From Bradyrhizobium sp. WSM471 (GTDB lineage: Bacteria > Pseudomonadota > Alphaproteobacteria > Rhizobiales > Xanthobacteraceae): a stretch of 64,000 nt of DNA. The stretch spans positions 3,906,001-3,970,000 of the forward strand of contig NZ_CM001442.1 of NCBI RefSeq assembly GCF_000244915.1. The letters run 5' to 3'. The position numbers and the translations under genes are program-made. This document shows positions 9,251 to 16,985 of this stretch, in pieces (the first letter of the stretch is position 1; each line of letters starts with the position of its first letter). The notes below the pieces were generated by a model, which did not search any database, was not told the origin of the DNA, and saw only the letters and a program-made list of their open reading frames with translations.

Positions 9251-9294
9251 TCCGTCAGCCGATCAGGTAACGAGACGCGGCGAAAGGACGTAGT

Positions 9295-10155
9295 GTGAAC
9301 TGGCTCTGGCAGATCTTCGATCCCGCTACGATCGGGGCATTCTTCACCCAGTTCCGCGTTGAGATGGCCGAACCGACTTTCTGGGTCGCGGTCGGCAAGA
9401 TCATCTGGATCAACATCCTCTTGTCCGGCGACAATGCGCTGGTGATTGCGCTCGCCTGCCGCGGCCTCAAGCCGCGGCATCGGCTGTGGGGCATGATCCT
9501 GGGTGCCGGCGCCGCGGTGCTGCTGCGGATCATCTTCACGGGCATCGTCGCGAGCCTGATGGAGCTGCCGTACCTCAAGCTGGTCGGCGGTCTTGCGCTG
9601 ATCGTGATTGCGGCAAAGCTGCTGGTGCCGGAACAGGAGGACGAGGACGGCGTCGAGTCGGCCTCGCATCTGTGGCAGGCCGTGCAGATCGTCGTCGTCG
9701 CCGACATCGTCATGAGCCTGGACAACGTCATTGCGGTGGCCGCGGCCGCCAATGGCAGCGCGCCCTTGCTGGTGCTCGGTCTTGCCATCAGCGTGCCCTT
9801 GATCGTCGCCGGCGCGGCGCTGATCATGGCGCTGCTCGCAAGGCTGCCGGTGCTGGTGTGGGCCGGCGCGGCGCTGCTCGGCTGGATCGCGGGCGAAGTG
9901 ATCGCGACCGATCCCGGCATCGCGCCGAGGCTGCACACGCTGTTCGACGGTCCGTTCGGCGCCTCGCTGGACAACATGCTCGGCGCCTTGCGCATCCCAC
10001 CGCAATTCGCGCATGGCGGCGGAGGCGGCGAATATCTCTGCGCAGCTCTCGGCGTCGTCGTCGTGCTGGCCGTCGGCTACATCTGGCGCCGGCGGAGCAT
10101 GAGCGCGGCCGCGCTGGAGTCGTCCGAACGCCACGCCAAGGCCTCGGCGGAATAG
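9295..10155 (+). CDS. TerC/YjbE-family integral membrane protein
   Basis: A 286-residue polytopic membrane protein with about seven hydrophobic segments. The family signature acidic pairs are present twice in a repeat arrangement: SGDNALVIALA near residue 43 and SLDNVIAVAA near residue 141. TerC-family members such as Alx and MeeF export Mn2+ or protect secreted proteins from metal stress, and the paired Asp-Asn motifs are thought to bind the ion. Here, length and motifs fit the YjbE/YkoY subgroup rather than true tellurite resistance TerC. It begins with GTG, with AAAGGA ten bases upstream. The RND efflux genes beyond it are on the other strand and convergent. Confidence 0.85.
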   Translation: MNWLWQIFDPATIGAFFTQFRVEMAEPTFWVAVGKIIWINILLSGDNALVIALACRGLKPRHRLWGMILGAGAAVLLRIIFTGIVASLMELPYLKLVGGLALIVIAAKLLVPEQEDEDGVESASHLWQAVQIVVVADIVMSLDNVIAVAAAANGSAPLLVLGLAISVPLIVAGAALIMALLARLPVLVWAGAALLGWIAGEVIATDPGIAPRLHTLFDGPFGASLDNMLGALRIPPQFAHGGGGGEYLCAALGVVVVLAVGYIWRRRSMSAAALESSERHAKASAE

Positions 10156-10161
10156 GCTGCT

Positions 10162-10473
10162 TCAGTCGATCGCGCCGAACTCCGTCACGGGCGTCGTCCA
10201 GTAGACGATCTTGGCTCCGGCGAACGGAACTCGCAGTCGGTCGAGCAAGCGGCCAGCATCGCTCCTCGCCATGATGATCTGCACGATGGCCTGATCGGCG
10301 TTGCCCTTCACGCGTTCGGCCGCCGTGTGCAATCGGACTTCGGCGCCGTGACCAGCCCCGTGCAATGCGGTGAACCCCGAAACAAGATCGGTCTGCTCGG
10401 TAAGATAGTCGAACACCTCGTCGCAGAGTTGGCGAGACAAGACCAGCGTGAGGCAGACCGGTTGGTCGATCAT
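10162..10473 (-). CDS. DUF3240-family protein linked to RND efflux
   Basis: A 103-residue protein whose start codon overlaps the stop codon of the upstream efflux pump gene (TGATG), so the two are translationally coupled. It begins MIDQPVCLTLVLS and resembles the DUF3240 family, ferredoxin-like-fold proteins often found beside CzcA/CusA-type pumps. Their role is unknown; a PII-like regulatory fold has been suggested for such partners. No membrane segment or signal peptide is seen, so it should act in the cytosol. It is the last gene of the efflux operon. Confidence 0.7.
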   Translation of the reverse strand: MIDQPVCLTLVLSRQLCDEVFDYLTEQTDLVSGFTALHGAGHGAEVRLHTAAERVKGNADQAIVQIIMARSDAGRLLDRLRVPFAGAKIVYWTTPVTEFGAID

Positions 10474-13400
10474 CAGGTCACCTTCGGCGTCCCGCCATAG
10501 CGGCGATACAGGATCGGCAAGAGAATCAGAGTGAGCAGGGTGGACGACAGGAGCCCTCCGATCACGACAACGGCGAGCGGTCGCTGGACTTCGGATCCTG
10601 GACCGGAGGCAAACAGCAGCGGGATCAAGCCGAACGCCGTAATGCTCGCGGTCATCAGCACTGGCCGAAGCCTGCGCATGGCGCCTTCGACGACGATACG
10701 ATCCTCGCTCAGGCCGCGGGCCCGCAGCTGATTGAAATGAGAGACCAAGACAACGCCATTAAGAACGGCGATGCCGAGCAGCGCGATGAAGCCGACGGAG
10801 GCTGGCACTGAAAGATATTCGCCCGTCAGAACCAGTGCGAAGACGCCCCCGATCAGGGCAAAGGGAATGTTGACGAGGACCAGCAAGGCCTGTCGTATGG
10901 CGCCGAATGTGGTGAAGAGCAGCAGGAAGATCAGACCGATCGCAACCGGCACCACGACGGACAGACGTGCGGCGGCACGTTGCTGGTTCTCGAATTGCCC
11001 GCCCCAGGTCAGCCGGTAGCCTTCCGGGAGCGGGAGTTCGGCGGCTTTCTGGCGCGCCGCTTCGACGAAGCCCACCATGTCGCGGCCCCGGACGTTGGCG
11101 CGGACCACGCTCATCCGCGAGCCGTCTTCGCGGTCGATTTTCACGGGGCCGTCCACTCGTTGGATTCGGGCGACCTGCGACAGCGCCACATGCTGTCCGG
11201 AAGCGAGCGTCATTGGCAGGCTCGCCAACAGCGTCGGCGTCTCCCTGGTCGACTTGCTCCCGCGGATGAGGATCGGCGTGCGGCGTCCCCCCTCAAGCGC
11301 GGTCCCGATCGTTCGGCCCTCGATTTGCGTGCGGAGTGAGTTCGCTATGGAGTCCACCGTCAGGCCGAGGCGACCGGTCTCCATTCGATTGACGGCCACC
11401 GTGTAATATTCAGCGCCTTCGTTGAGCGTGGTGTAGACGTCCTCGGCACCGTCTATGCCGGACAGGATGCCCGACAGCTTTGCCGCGATTTCGTTCAGTC
11501 TGCCGATGTCGGGGCCGAAGATCTTCACTGCGACGTCGCCGCGCACGCCGCTGATCATCTCCTGCACGCGCATGTCGATCGGTTGGGTGAAGCTGAGCGA
11601 GATACCGGGAAAGCCGTTCAGAACCTCACGAAGCTTCTGCAGCAGGGTCTCGCGACTGTCGGTCTGTCTCTCGGCGGCCGGCTTGAGCACGAGGAACGTG
11701 TCGGTCTGGTTGGGGCCCATGGGATCGAGGCCGAGCTCGTCCGACCCGGTCCGTGCGACGATACCGGCAATATCCGGTACGGCCAGAAGTGCGGTCTGGA
11801 GCCTTGCATTTATAGCCAATGACTCGTCGAGGTTGACGGAAGGAAGCGTCTCTACACTGACGATGATGTCGCCTTCGTCCATCGTCGGCATGAAGGTCTT
11901 GCCGAGCTTTGAATAACCGAAGCCCGCAGCGAGCAGGCCGATCAGCGCTGCAGCAATCACCTTGCGCTCGTTGTCCAAGGCCCAGTCCAGCGCCGGTGCG
12001 TAGATCCGCTGTGCCGCACGAATCAGCAGGGGATCGCGATGTGACGCGGACTTCAGCAGATAGGAGGTTGCGACCGGGATCACGGTCAGCGCCAGCAGCA
12101 ATGAGCTGGCGAGCGCGAAAATGATTGCCAGTGCGACTGGGATGAATAGCTTCCCTTCCAATCCCTGCAGGGTCAGCAGTGGTACGAACACGATCATGAT
12201 GATGAGGACGCCCGAGGCGACGGGTTCCAGGACTTCGCAAACCGACCGGTACACCAGGTGGATCAGCGGAGTCGCCTTGCTCGGTTCGTGCTTGCCGAGG
12301 TTGCCGACGATGTTCTCGACAACGACAACCAGCGCGTCGATCAACATGCCGATCGCGATCGCAAGTCCACCCAGGCTCATCAGGTTGGCCGACATTCCCA
12401 CGACGCGCATGACGATGAGCGCCATGAGAATGGCCAGCGGCAGGCTGAGAGCGATCACCAGCGAGGCGCGCCAGTTGCCGAGGAAAAGCAGCAGAAGAAC
12501 GATGACGAGGACGGTGGCCTCGCCGAGCGCCCGAATCACCGTGCCCACCGCGCGGTTGACCAAGCGGCTGCGGTCATAAAACACGTTGATCGAAACGCTC
12601 TTCGGCAGCGAGGGCTGCAGCTCGGCAAGTCGGGCACGTACGTCTCGGACGAGCTGCCCCGCATTGGCGCCGCGCAAGCCGAGGACCAGCCCCTCGACGG
12701 TTTCGCCGTGCCCGTCCGACGTAACTGCGCCATAGCGGGTCAGCGTCCCGACCCGGACGTTCGCGACGTCCTTGACCAGGATCGGCACTCCCTCGCGCGC
12801 GTCAACGACTATGGCCTTGATATCCTCTGTCGACCGGATGCTGCCTTCAACCCGAACCAAGGTGCTGTCCTCGCCCTGGTTCACCCGTCCGGCGCCATCG
12901 TTGCGACTGTTGGCTTCGATCGCCCGACGGAACAGGTCATACGATATGCCGCGGGCGGCAAGTGCATCGCTGCGCGGCACGATCTCGAAGGCGCGCACAT
13001 AACCGCCGAGCGCATTGACGTCGGCAACACCGGCGACAGTACGCAGGGCGGGACGGATCACCCAATCGAGCAGGCCCCGGCGTTCGGCGAGCGAGAGTTC
13101 GGGACTATCGATCGTGAACATGAACATTTCGCCCAGGGGACTCGTGATCGGCGCAAGACCGCCGCTCACCCCGTCAGGGAAATCACGCGAGATGCTCGAT
13201 AGTCGTTCCGACACCTGGTTGCGCGCCCAGTAGATGTCAGTGCCGTCTTCGAAATCGACGGTGATATCAGCCAATGCATACTTTGTGGTTGAACGAAGGA
13301 CTCTCTTCTTAGGCAATCCAAGCAGTTCAAGCTCGATAGGGACCGTGATGCGCTGCTCGACCTCTTCGGGGGTGAGGCCCGCCGCCTTCATGATGATCTT

Positions 13401-13541
13401 CACCTGGACCGGGGAGACGTCGGGAAACGCGTCGATCGGCAGGCCGGGCAGGAGGACGACGCCGGCGGCGACCAACAGCACCACCCCCAGCATAACGAAC
13501 AATCGCTGGGAAAGCGCGAACGCGATCAGTCGCCGGAGCAT
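10473..13541 (-). CDS. Heavy-metal efflux RND transporter, CzcA/CusA family
   Basis: A 1022-residue inner membrane RND pump, the usual length, with N-terminal membrane helix (LFVMLGVVLLVAAGVVLLPGLPIDAFPDVSPVQV), two large periplasmic loops and a second half repeating the first. The proton-relay segment in helix 4 reads AIAIGMLIDALVVVVEN, with the acidic residues expected of metal RND pumps. This sequence lies between the classical CzcA (DFG...DGAVV) and CusA types, so the metal could be Co/Zn/Cd, Ni or Cu/Ag. Its start immediately follows the adaptor gene's stop (TAGATG) with no gap. No outer membrane CzcC-type gene is seen in the operon, so it must use a channel encoded elsewhere. Confidence 0.9.
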   Translation of the reverse strand: MLRRLIAFALSQRLFVMLGVVLLVAAGVVLLPGLPIDAFPDVSPVQVKIIMKAAGLTPEEVEQRITVPIELELLGLPKKRVLRSTTKYALADITVDFEDGTDIYWARNQVSERLSSISRDFPDGVSGGLAPITSPLGEMFMFTIDSPELSLAERRGLLDWVIRPALRTVAGVADVNALGGYVRAFEIVPRSDALAARGISYDLFRRAIEANSRNDGAGRVNQGEDSTLVRVEGSIRSTEDIKAIVVDAREGVPILVKDVANVRVGTLTRYGAVTSDGHGETVEGLVLGLRGANAGQLVRDVRARLAELQPSLPKSVSINVFYDRSRLVNRAVGTVIRALGEATVLVIVLLLLFLGNWRASLVIALSLPLAILMALIVMRVVGMSANLMSLGGLAIAIGMLIDALVVVVENIVGNLGKHEPSKATPLIHLVYRSVCEVLEPVASGVLIIMIVFVPLLTLQGLEGKLFIPVALAIIFALASSLLLALTVIPVATSYLLKSASHRDPLLIRAAQRIYAPALDWALDNERKVIAAALIGLLAAGFGYSKLGKTFMPTMDEGDIIVSVETLPSVNLDESLAINARLQTALLAVPDIAGIVARTGSDELGLDPMGPNQTDTFLVLKPAAERQTDSRETLLQKLREVLNGFPGISLSFTQPIDMRVQEMISGVRGDVAVKIFGPDIGRLNEIAAKLSGILSGIDGAEDVYTTLNEGAEYYTVAVNRMETGRLGLTVDSIANSLRTQIEGRTIGTALEGGRRTPILIRGSKSTRETPTLLASLPMTLASGQHVALSQVARIQRVDGPVKIDREDGSRMSVVRANVRGRDMVGFVEAARQKAAELPLPEGYRLTWGGQFENQQRAAARLSVVVPVAIGLIFLLLFTTFGAIRQALLVLVNIPFALIGGVFALVLTGEYLSVPASVGFIALLGIAVLNGVVLVSHFNQLRARGLSEDRIVVEGAMRRLRPVLMTASITAFGLIPLLFASGPGSEVQRPLAVVVIGGLLSSTLLTLILLPILYRRYGGTPKVT

Positions 13542-14675
13542 CTACTGTCCCAGTCCCGAGAGAATGCCGCGAAGCGCCGAGATGCCCCCGATTGCGATCT
13601 CGTCCTGCTCTGTCACGGGGCCCGACACGACGACATGGTCCTGATCTTCCGCAACCAGCTTGACCGAGACCAGCCGAAAACCGCCGTCGAACGCGACAAA
13701 GACCGACGTTTGTTCGCCCCGCCGCACCAGCCCGCTATAGGGAATCTCCCAGGCGCTTTCACCGGCGGAGAGAAAGCCGATGCGGGCTGCGGTCGTCTGA
13801 CCAGGATGCAGCTCTCCGTCGTTGGGCACTTCCGCGCGAACCAGAATGGTTTGGGTGCCAGGGTCGATGGTCTCGGAGACCAGTATGACCTTGCCGGGCG
13901 TTGAATAATTCTCAAACTCGACACTTGCACCGGTGCGGATCGCTCGGATATTAGCGGCAGGAACCGCGATTTCGGCCCATAGCGGCGAGAGCCGCGCGAG
14001 CTTGATGAGCGGCGTGGATTGTTCGACCCGTTGTCCTGGCGATACCATGACATCGACCACCGATGCAGGCTGCGGCGCATTGACCGTGAGCGTCCCGCTG
14101 ATAGCCGCTTCCTGGGCCAGCCGCGAAATTACCTCATCGGACATCCCGCTCAGATGCAGCATCTGCCGCCGCTCGGCGACGACGAGAGTAGCCTGACGCG
14201 CCTCGGCCTGGCTGGTTTCCAACACGCGTTGCGGGACAGCCTTGCCTTCGAACAGATCGACGTTACGCTTGAGCTGCTGGGCGGCGAGAAGCTCCTGTGC
14301 GATCGCGTGCAGGTAGTCGCGCTGTTGAGAGACGAAACTTGGACTTTCCAGGGTGACCAGCGGCTGGCCGGCCGAGATGCGGTCGCCGCGCCCGGCCCGG
14401 AGATTGGCGACCATGCCGGACACCGGTGCGCTGACCACCCACAATTGCGGCGTCGGGATCACGATTTGGACAGGATAGGGCAGCGTCAGGTCGGTCCGGC
14501 TCGCGATCGGATGGGTCACGCGCACACCTAGATTCCGCGCCTGCGCATCGCTCAGCTTCACATCGTCCCGCGCCATCGACACGGAAGGTAACAAGCTCAG
14601 TGCAACCGCGAAGAGCGTACGAACGAATGCGCCCCCAGAAGAGGTGAGAAGCAGAGTTCCGCGTCTGACTCGCAT
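13542..14675 (-). CDS. RND efflux periplasmic adaptor (CzcB-like)
   Basis: A 377-residue membrane fusion protein with an N-terminal signal or anchor (LFAVALSLLPSVSMA) followed by the barrel-sandwich parts: PVSGMVANLRAGRGDRISAG and a later NAPQPASVVDVMVSPG, with an alpha-hairpin between them, then a beta-barrel and C-terminal membrane-proximal domain (SGPVTEQDEIAIGG). It should bridge the RND pump to an outer membrane channel. I set the start at ATG 14675, which places the signal peptide near the N-terminus; the frame remains open to 14900 but that part is not protein-like. A perfect 16-base palindrome lies 62 bases upstream of this start. Confidence 0.87.
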   Translation of the reverse strand: MRVRRGTLLLTSSGGAFVRTLFAVALSLLPSVSMARDDVKLSDAQARNLGVRVTHPIASRTDLTLPYPVQIVIPTPQLWVVSAPVSGMVANLRAGRGDRISAGQPLVTLESPSFVSQQRDYLHAIAQELLAAQQLKRNVDLFEGKAVPQRVLETSQAEARQATLVVAERRQMLHLSGMSDEVISRLAQEAAISGTLTVNAPQPASVVDVMVSPGQRVEQSTPLIKLARLSPLWAEIAVPAANIRAIRTGASVEFENYSTPGKVILVSETIDPGTQTILVRAEVPNDGELHPGQTTAARIGFLSAGESAWEIPYSGLVRRGEQTSVFVAFDGGFRLVSVKLVAEDQDHVVVSGPVTEQDEIAIGGISALRGILSGLGQ

Positions 14676-14736
14676 GAGGAAGATCCCACACCCACGGGCG
14701 AGAGAAGCGCCAATCGGCTGCAGGTCTCGATTACTC

Positions 14737-14752
14737 CACCAGCGCGCTGGTG
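14737..14752. promoter_or_regulatory. Perfect 16-bp palindrome upstream of the efflux operon
   Basis: CACCAGCGCGCTGGTG is its own reverse complement and lies about 60 bases before the adaptor gene start, inside the 231-base gap after the cytochrome b gene. It is a plausible operator for a dimeric metal- or redox-responsive repressor; the regulator is not identified. Confidence 0.45.
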
Positions 14753-14906
14753 AGTTGATTTGCCTCAAGCGCGCCAGCCATTGTGGGAGGCTGCTCGCTC
14801 TTGGTGGAGCGTTTCGGCCGACCTCAGTCAATTCGGTCGTCGCCAATGGAAGCCAAGCTGCCGTCCCACCTCTCGGAGAGGCGGCAGTAAGGCGAACCAA
14901 TCTCGC

Positions 14907-15470
14907 TCATGCTGGACGCTTCCTCCCGGTGATCATCGCTTTCACCAGGCTCTCGCGGTGCTCGAAGCTCGCCAGCAGGACGCCAAACACGTGGACGACG
15001 ACGAGACCGATCGTGAGGTTGGCGAACGCCTCATGCACCTCCTCCACCCATTTTGCTCCCCAAAAGCTGCCGGTCGTCATCATGTAACCGGTGAGGCAGG
15101 TGCCGAGCAGCGTGACGATCAGCGCCACCACCATCGTGCCACCGGCGGGATTGTGGCCGAGATAGCGTGGCGCCCTCAGCAGCGCCACGTCGCGCATGTA
15201 GGCGAGCACTGCACGCGGGGAACGCACGAAGTCGCGAAAGCGCGCATGGCGCGGCCCCACGAAGCCCCACACGATCCGTAGCGCGAGCAACCCGGCAATA
15301 ATATAGCCGGCGGCGATATGGACATTTTCGATCTCGTCACCGGTCGCATAAGCGAGCAGAAACAGCCCGGCCAGCGACCAATGGAAAATGCGCACGAAGG
15401 GGTCCCAGACCTTGACCTTGGCCGGCGGCTTCTCGCCGCCGGCCTGGGTCGCGTTGTGAATGGCGCTCAT
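14907..15470 (-). CDS. Cytochrome b561-type membrane protein
   Basis: A 187-residue protein with four hydrophobic helices, related to the b-type cytochrome subunits of Ni-Fe hydrogenases and cytochrome b561. It begins with a soluble stretch and then KVWDPFVRIFHWSLAG, which has the haem-ligand His typical of the family. Further His residues fall in helices 2 and 4 (NVHIAAGY, LVVVHVFGVLLASFEHRE), consistent with two b haems. Such proteins pass electrons from the quinone pool to periplasmic acceptors. It is 11 bases downstream of a PepSY gene on the same strand, and beside a two-component system; cytochrome b/PepSY pairs are a recurrent arrangement. Confidence 0.83.
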   Translation of the reverse strand: MSAIHNATQAGGEKPPAKVKVWDPFVRIFHWSLAGLFLLAYATGDEIENVHIAAGYIIAGLLALRIVWGFVGPRHARFRDFVRSPRAVLAYMRDVALLRAPRYLGHNPAGGTMVVALIVTLLGTCLTGYMMTTGSFWGAKWVEEVHEAFANLTIGLVVVHVFGVLLASFEHRESLVKAMITGRKRPA

Positions 15471-15481
15471 GGTGCTGACCC

Positions 15482-15757
15482 TTACAGCTGACCGACGATC
15501 TGGCCGCTGGTCGGATCGACAAACAACTCGACCCGGCTGCCGGACTTGTCGATGGTGTAGAGTTCACCACAGGCATTCTTGAGCTTGGCCTTCTGAACTT
15601 TGTAACCTTGGGCTTCGACCTTGGCCTGCAACTGTTCGAGCGACAGCCAGCTTGTCTGTGGCGCTGCAGTGCAGGGACGCCCGAGGCTGCCGGCGTGAGC
15701 GGTCGCGGCGGCTGCGAGCAAGGCGGCGATGGCGGTGAACATGGTGATCTTGCGCAT
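15482..15757 (-). CDS. Secreted PepSY-domain protein
   Basis: A 91-residue exported protein. The signal peptide MRKITMFTAIAALLAAAATAHA is cut after AHA near residue 22. The remainder has the PepSY pattern, LSLEQLQAKVEAQGYKV, then GELYTIDKSG and VDPTSGQIVGQL at the C-terminus, plus two Cys (RPCTAA, KNACGE) that may form a disulfide. PepSY domains occur as peptidase inhibitors and as partners of membrane reductases. It probably forms an operon with the cytochrome b gene. ATG 15757 has GGAGAGAA just upstream; the longer frame to a TTG at 15871 has no signal peptide and is disfavoured. Confidence 0.85.
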   Translation of the reverse strand: MRKITMFTAIAALLAAAATAHAGSLGRPCTAAPQTSWLSLEQLQAKVEAQGYKVQKAKLKNACGELYTIDKSGSRVELFVDPTSGQIVGQL

Positions 15758-15851
15758 GGTTCTCTCCGGCTTGTGGCGCCCGGCCGCGTCATGCGGCGAG
15801 GCGTCGAGCGGAAATTGGCAGAGGAGCCCTGACGGCCACCTGTTGGGTGGT

Positions 15852-15867
15852 GTCAGTGAATTGTCAG
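15852..15867. promoter_or_regulatory. Candidate response regulator box, direct repeat GTCAG-N6-GTCAG
   Basis: Two GTCAG half-sites 11 bases apart, the spacing bound by OmpR/PhoP-type dimers. It lies about 95 bases upstream of the minus-strand PepSY gene. The same repeat occurs at 15955-15970. Confidence 0.5.
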
Positions 15868-15954
15868 CCAAGCGACCAATGAGCGGGAACGCTCCAGGCC
15901 CGGAAGCCGGCGGTAACCGGGGTCCGCTGCCCGGCCGGACCCCTATTGATCCAC

Positions 15955-15970
15955 GTCAGCGTTTCGTCAG
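15955..15970 (+). promoter_or_regulatory. Candidate response regulator box, direct repeat GTCAG-N6-GTCAG
   Basis: A second GTCAG pair with the same 11-base period and orientation, 24 bases upstream of the plus-strand PepSY start (42 upstream if the second ATG is used). Two identical-pattern sites in one divergent promoter region, beside an OmpR-family regulator gene, suggest autoregulation. Confidence 0.5.
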
Positions 15971-15993
15971 GTCGATTGGGGCATTCTTTGTCC

Positions 15994-16320
15994 ATGCAAT
16001 CAGCTGGTCTTATGCGATTCCTCGCAGTGCCAATGCTGGCGGGCGTCGTGCTCGCGTCAGGGCCCGCGGCTGCAGGCGACCACGATAATGGCGCGCCCGA
16101 CGCGGTTCGCCGTGCAGTCGAGGCGGGCGAGATCAAGTCACTCGCCGATATCCTCGCATCCGTCCGAGGCAAGCTGCCGGGCGAGGTCGCCGGCGTCGAA
16201 ATAGAGCGTCAGCGCGGCCGCTGGATCTATGAGCTCCGCATCGTCGGCGACAAGGGCCACCTCTACGAAGCGTATGTGGACGCGCGCAGCGGCGAGATTG
16301 AACGCATCAAGGAGAAGTGA
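15994..16320 (+). CDS. Exported PepSY-domain protein, first gene of two-component operon
   Basis: A 108-residue protein with a signal peptide (MRFLAVPMLAGVVLASGPAAAG) and a PepSY domain: an acidic helix (AVEAGEIKSLADILASV), then VAGVEIERQRGRWIYEL and the strand YEAYVDARSGEIERIKEK. PepSY proteins of this kind often sit next to PhoPQ-like systems and may tune the sensor from the periplasm. The stop overlaps the regulator start (TGATG). Start choice between ATG 15994 and ATG 16012 is open since neither has a strong ribosome site; the second gives a more typical signal peptide. Confidence 0.82.
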   Translation: MQSAGLMRFLAVPMLAGVVLASGPAAAGDHDNGAPDAVRRAVEAGEIKSLADILASVRGKLPGEVAGVEIERQRGRWIYELRIVGDKGHLYEAYVDARSGEIERIKEK

Positions 16321-16985
16321 TGCGCCTGCTGCTCGTGGAGGATGACCGACGGATCGCGGCCGATGTGGAGACGGCCTTGCGCGCGGGCGGCTATGTGGTC
16401 GAAACCGTCCGCAACGGCGAGGAAGCCTGGTTTCGCGGTGACACCGAGGACTACGGCGCCGTCGTCCTCGATCTCGGCTTGCCCGGCATGGACGGCCTCG
16501 CCGTCCTCAAGCGGTGGCGCGCGAACGGACGGTCCATGCCGGTGCTGATCCTGACGGCGCGTGGCAGCTGGGCCGAGCGCGTCGACGGTATCGACGCAGG
16601 CGCCGACGACTACCTGCCCAAGCCGTTCCGCATGGAGGAATTGCTGGCGCGGCTGCGCTCGATCGTGCGGCGCACGGCCGGGCATGCCTCGCCAAAGATT
16701 GTCGCCGGCGAGGTCGAACTCGACGAGCGCCAGATGAAGGTGACGCTGCGCGGCGTGCCCGTCGCGTTGTCGCCGTTGGAATACCGCCTGATCGCCTTTC
16801 TCTTGCACCACCGAGGCCGCGTGGTATCGCAGCATGAGCTCGACGAAAACGTCTATGGCCACGGCGAAGACCATGAGTCGAACGCGCTCGAGGTGCTGGT
16901 CGGCCGCGTGCGCAAGAAGCTCGGTGCCGATCTGATCGAGACCAGGCGCGGCTTCGGCTATCTGGTACCGGAGAGGACGCCGTGA
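16320..16985 (+). CDS. OmpR/PhoP-family response regulator
   Basis: A 221-residue transcription factor. The receiver domain (residues 1-115) has the acidic pair EDD, phospho-acceptor Asp51 in VVLDLGLPG, Thr79 in ILTA and Lys101 in LPKPF. The winged-helix DNA-binding domain follows, with SPLEYRLIAFLLHHRGRVVS and the terminal RRGFGYLV. ATG 16320 overlaps the PepSY stop by one base and has AAGGAG five bases upstream. Its stop overlaps the kinase start (GTGA), so PepSY, regulator and kinase are one translationally coupled operon. The direct repeats upstream of the operon fit its expected DNA target. Confidence 0.95.
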   Translation: MRLLLVEDDRRIAADVETALRAGGYVVETVRNGEEAWFRGDTEDYGAVVLDLGLPGMDGLAVLKRWRANGRSMPVLILTARGSWAERVDGIDAGADDYLPKPFRMEELLARLRSIVRRTAGHASPKIVAGEVELDERQMKVTLRGVPVALSPLEYRLIAFLLHHRGRVVSQHELDENVYGHGEDHESNALEVLVGRVRKKLGADLIETRRGFGYLVPERTP

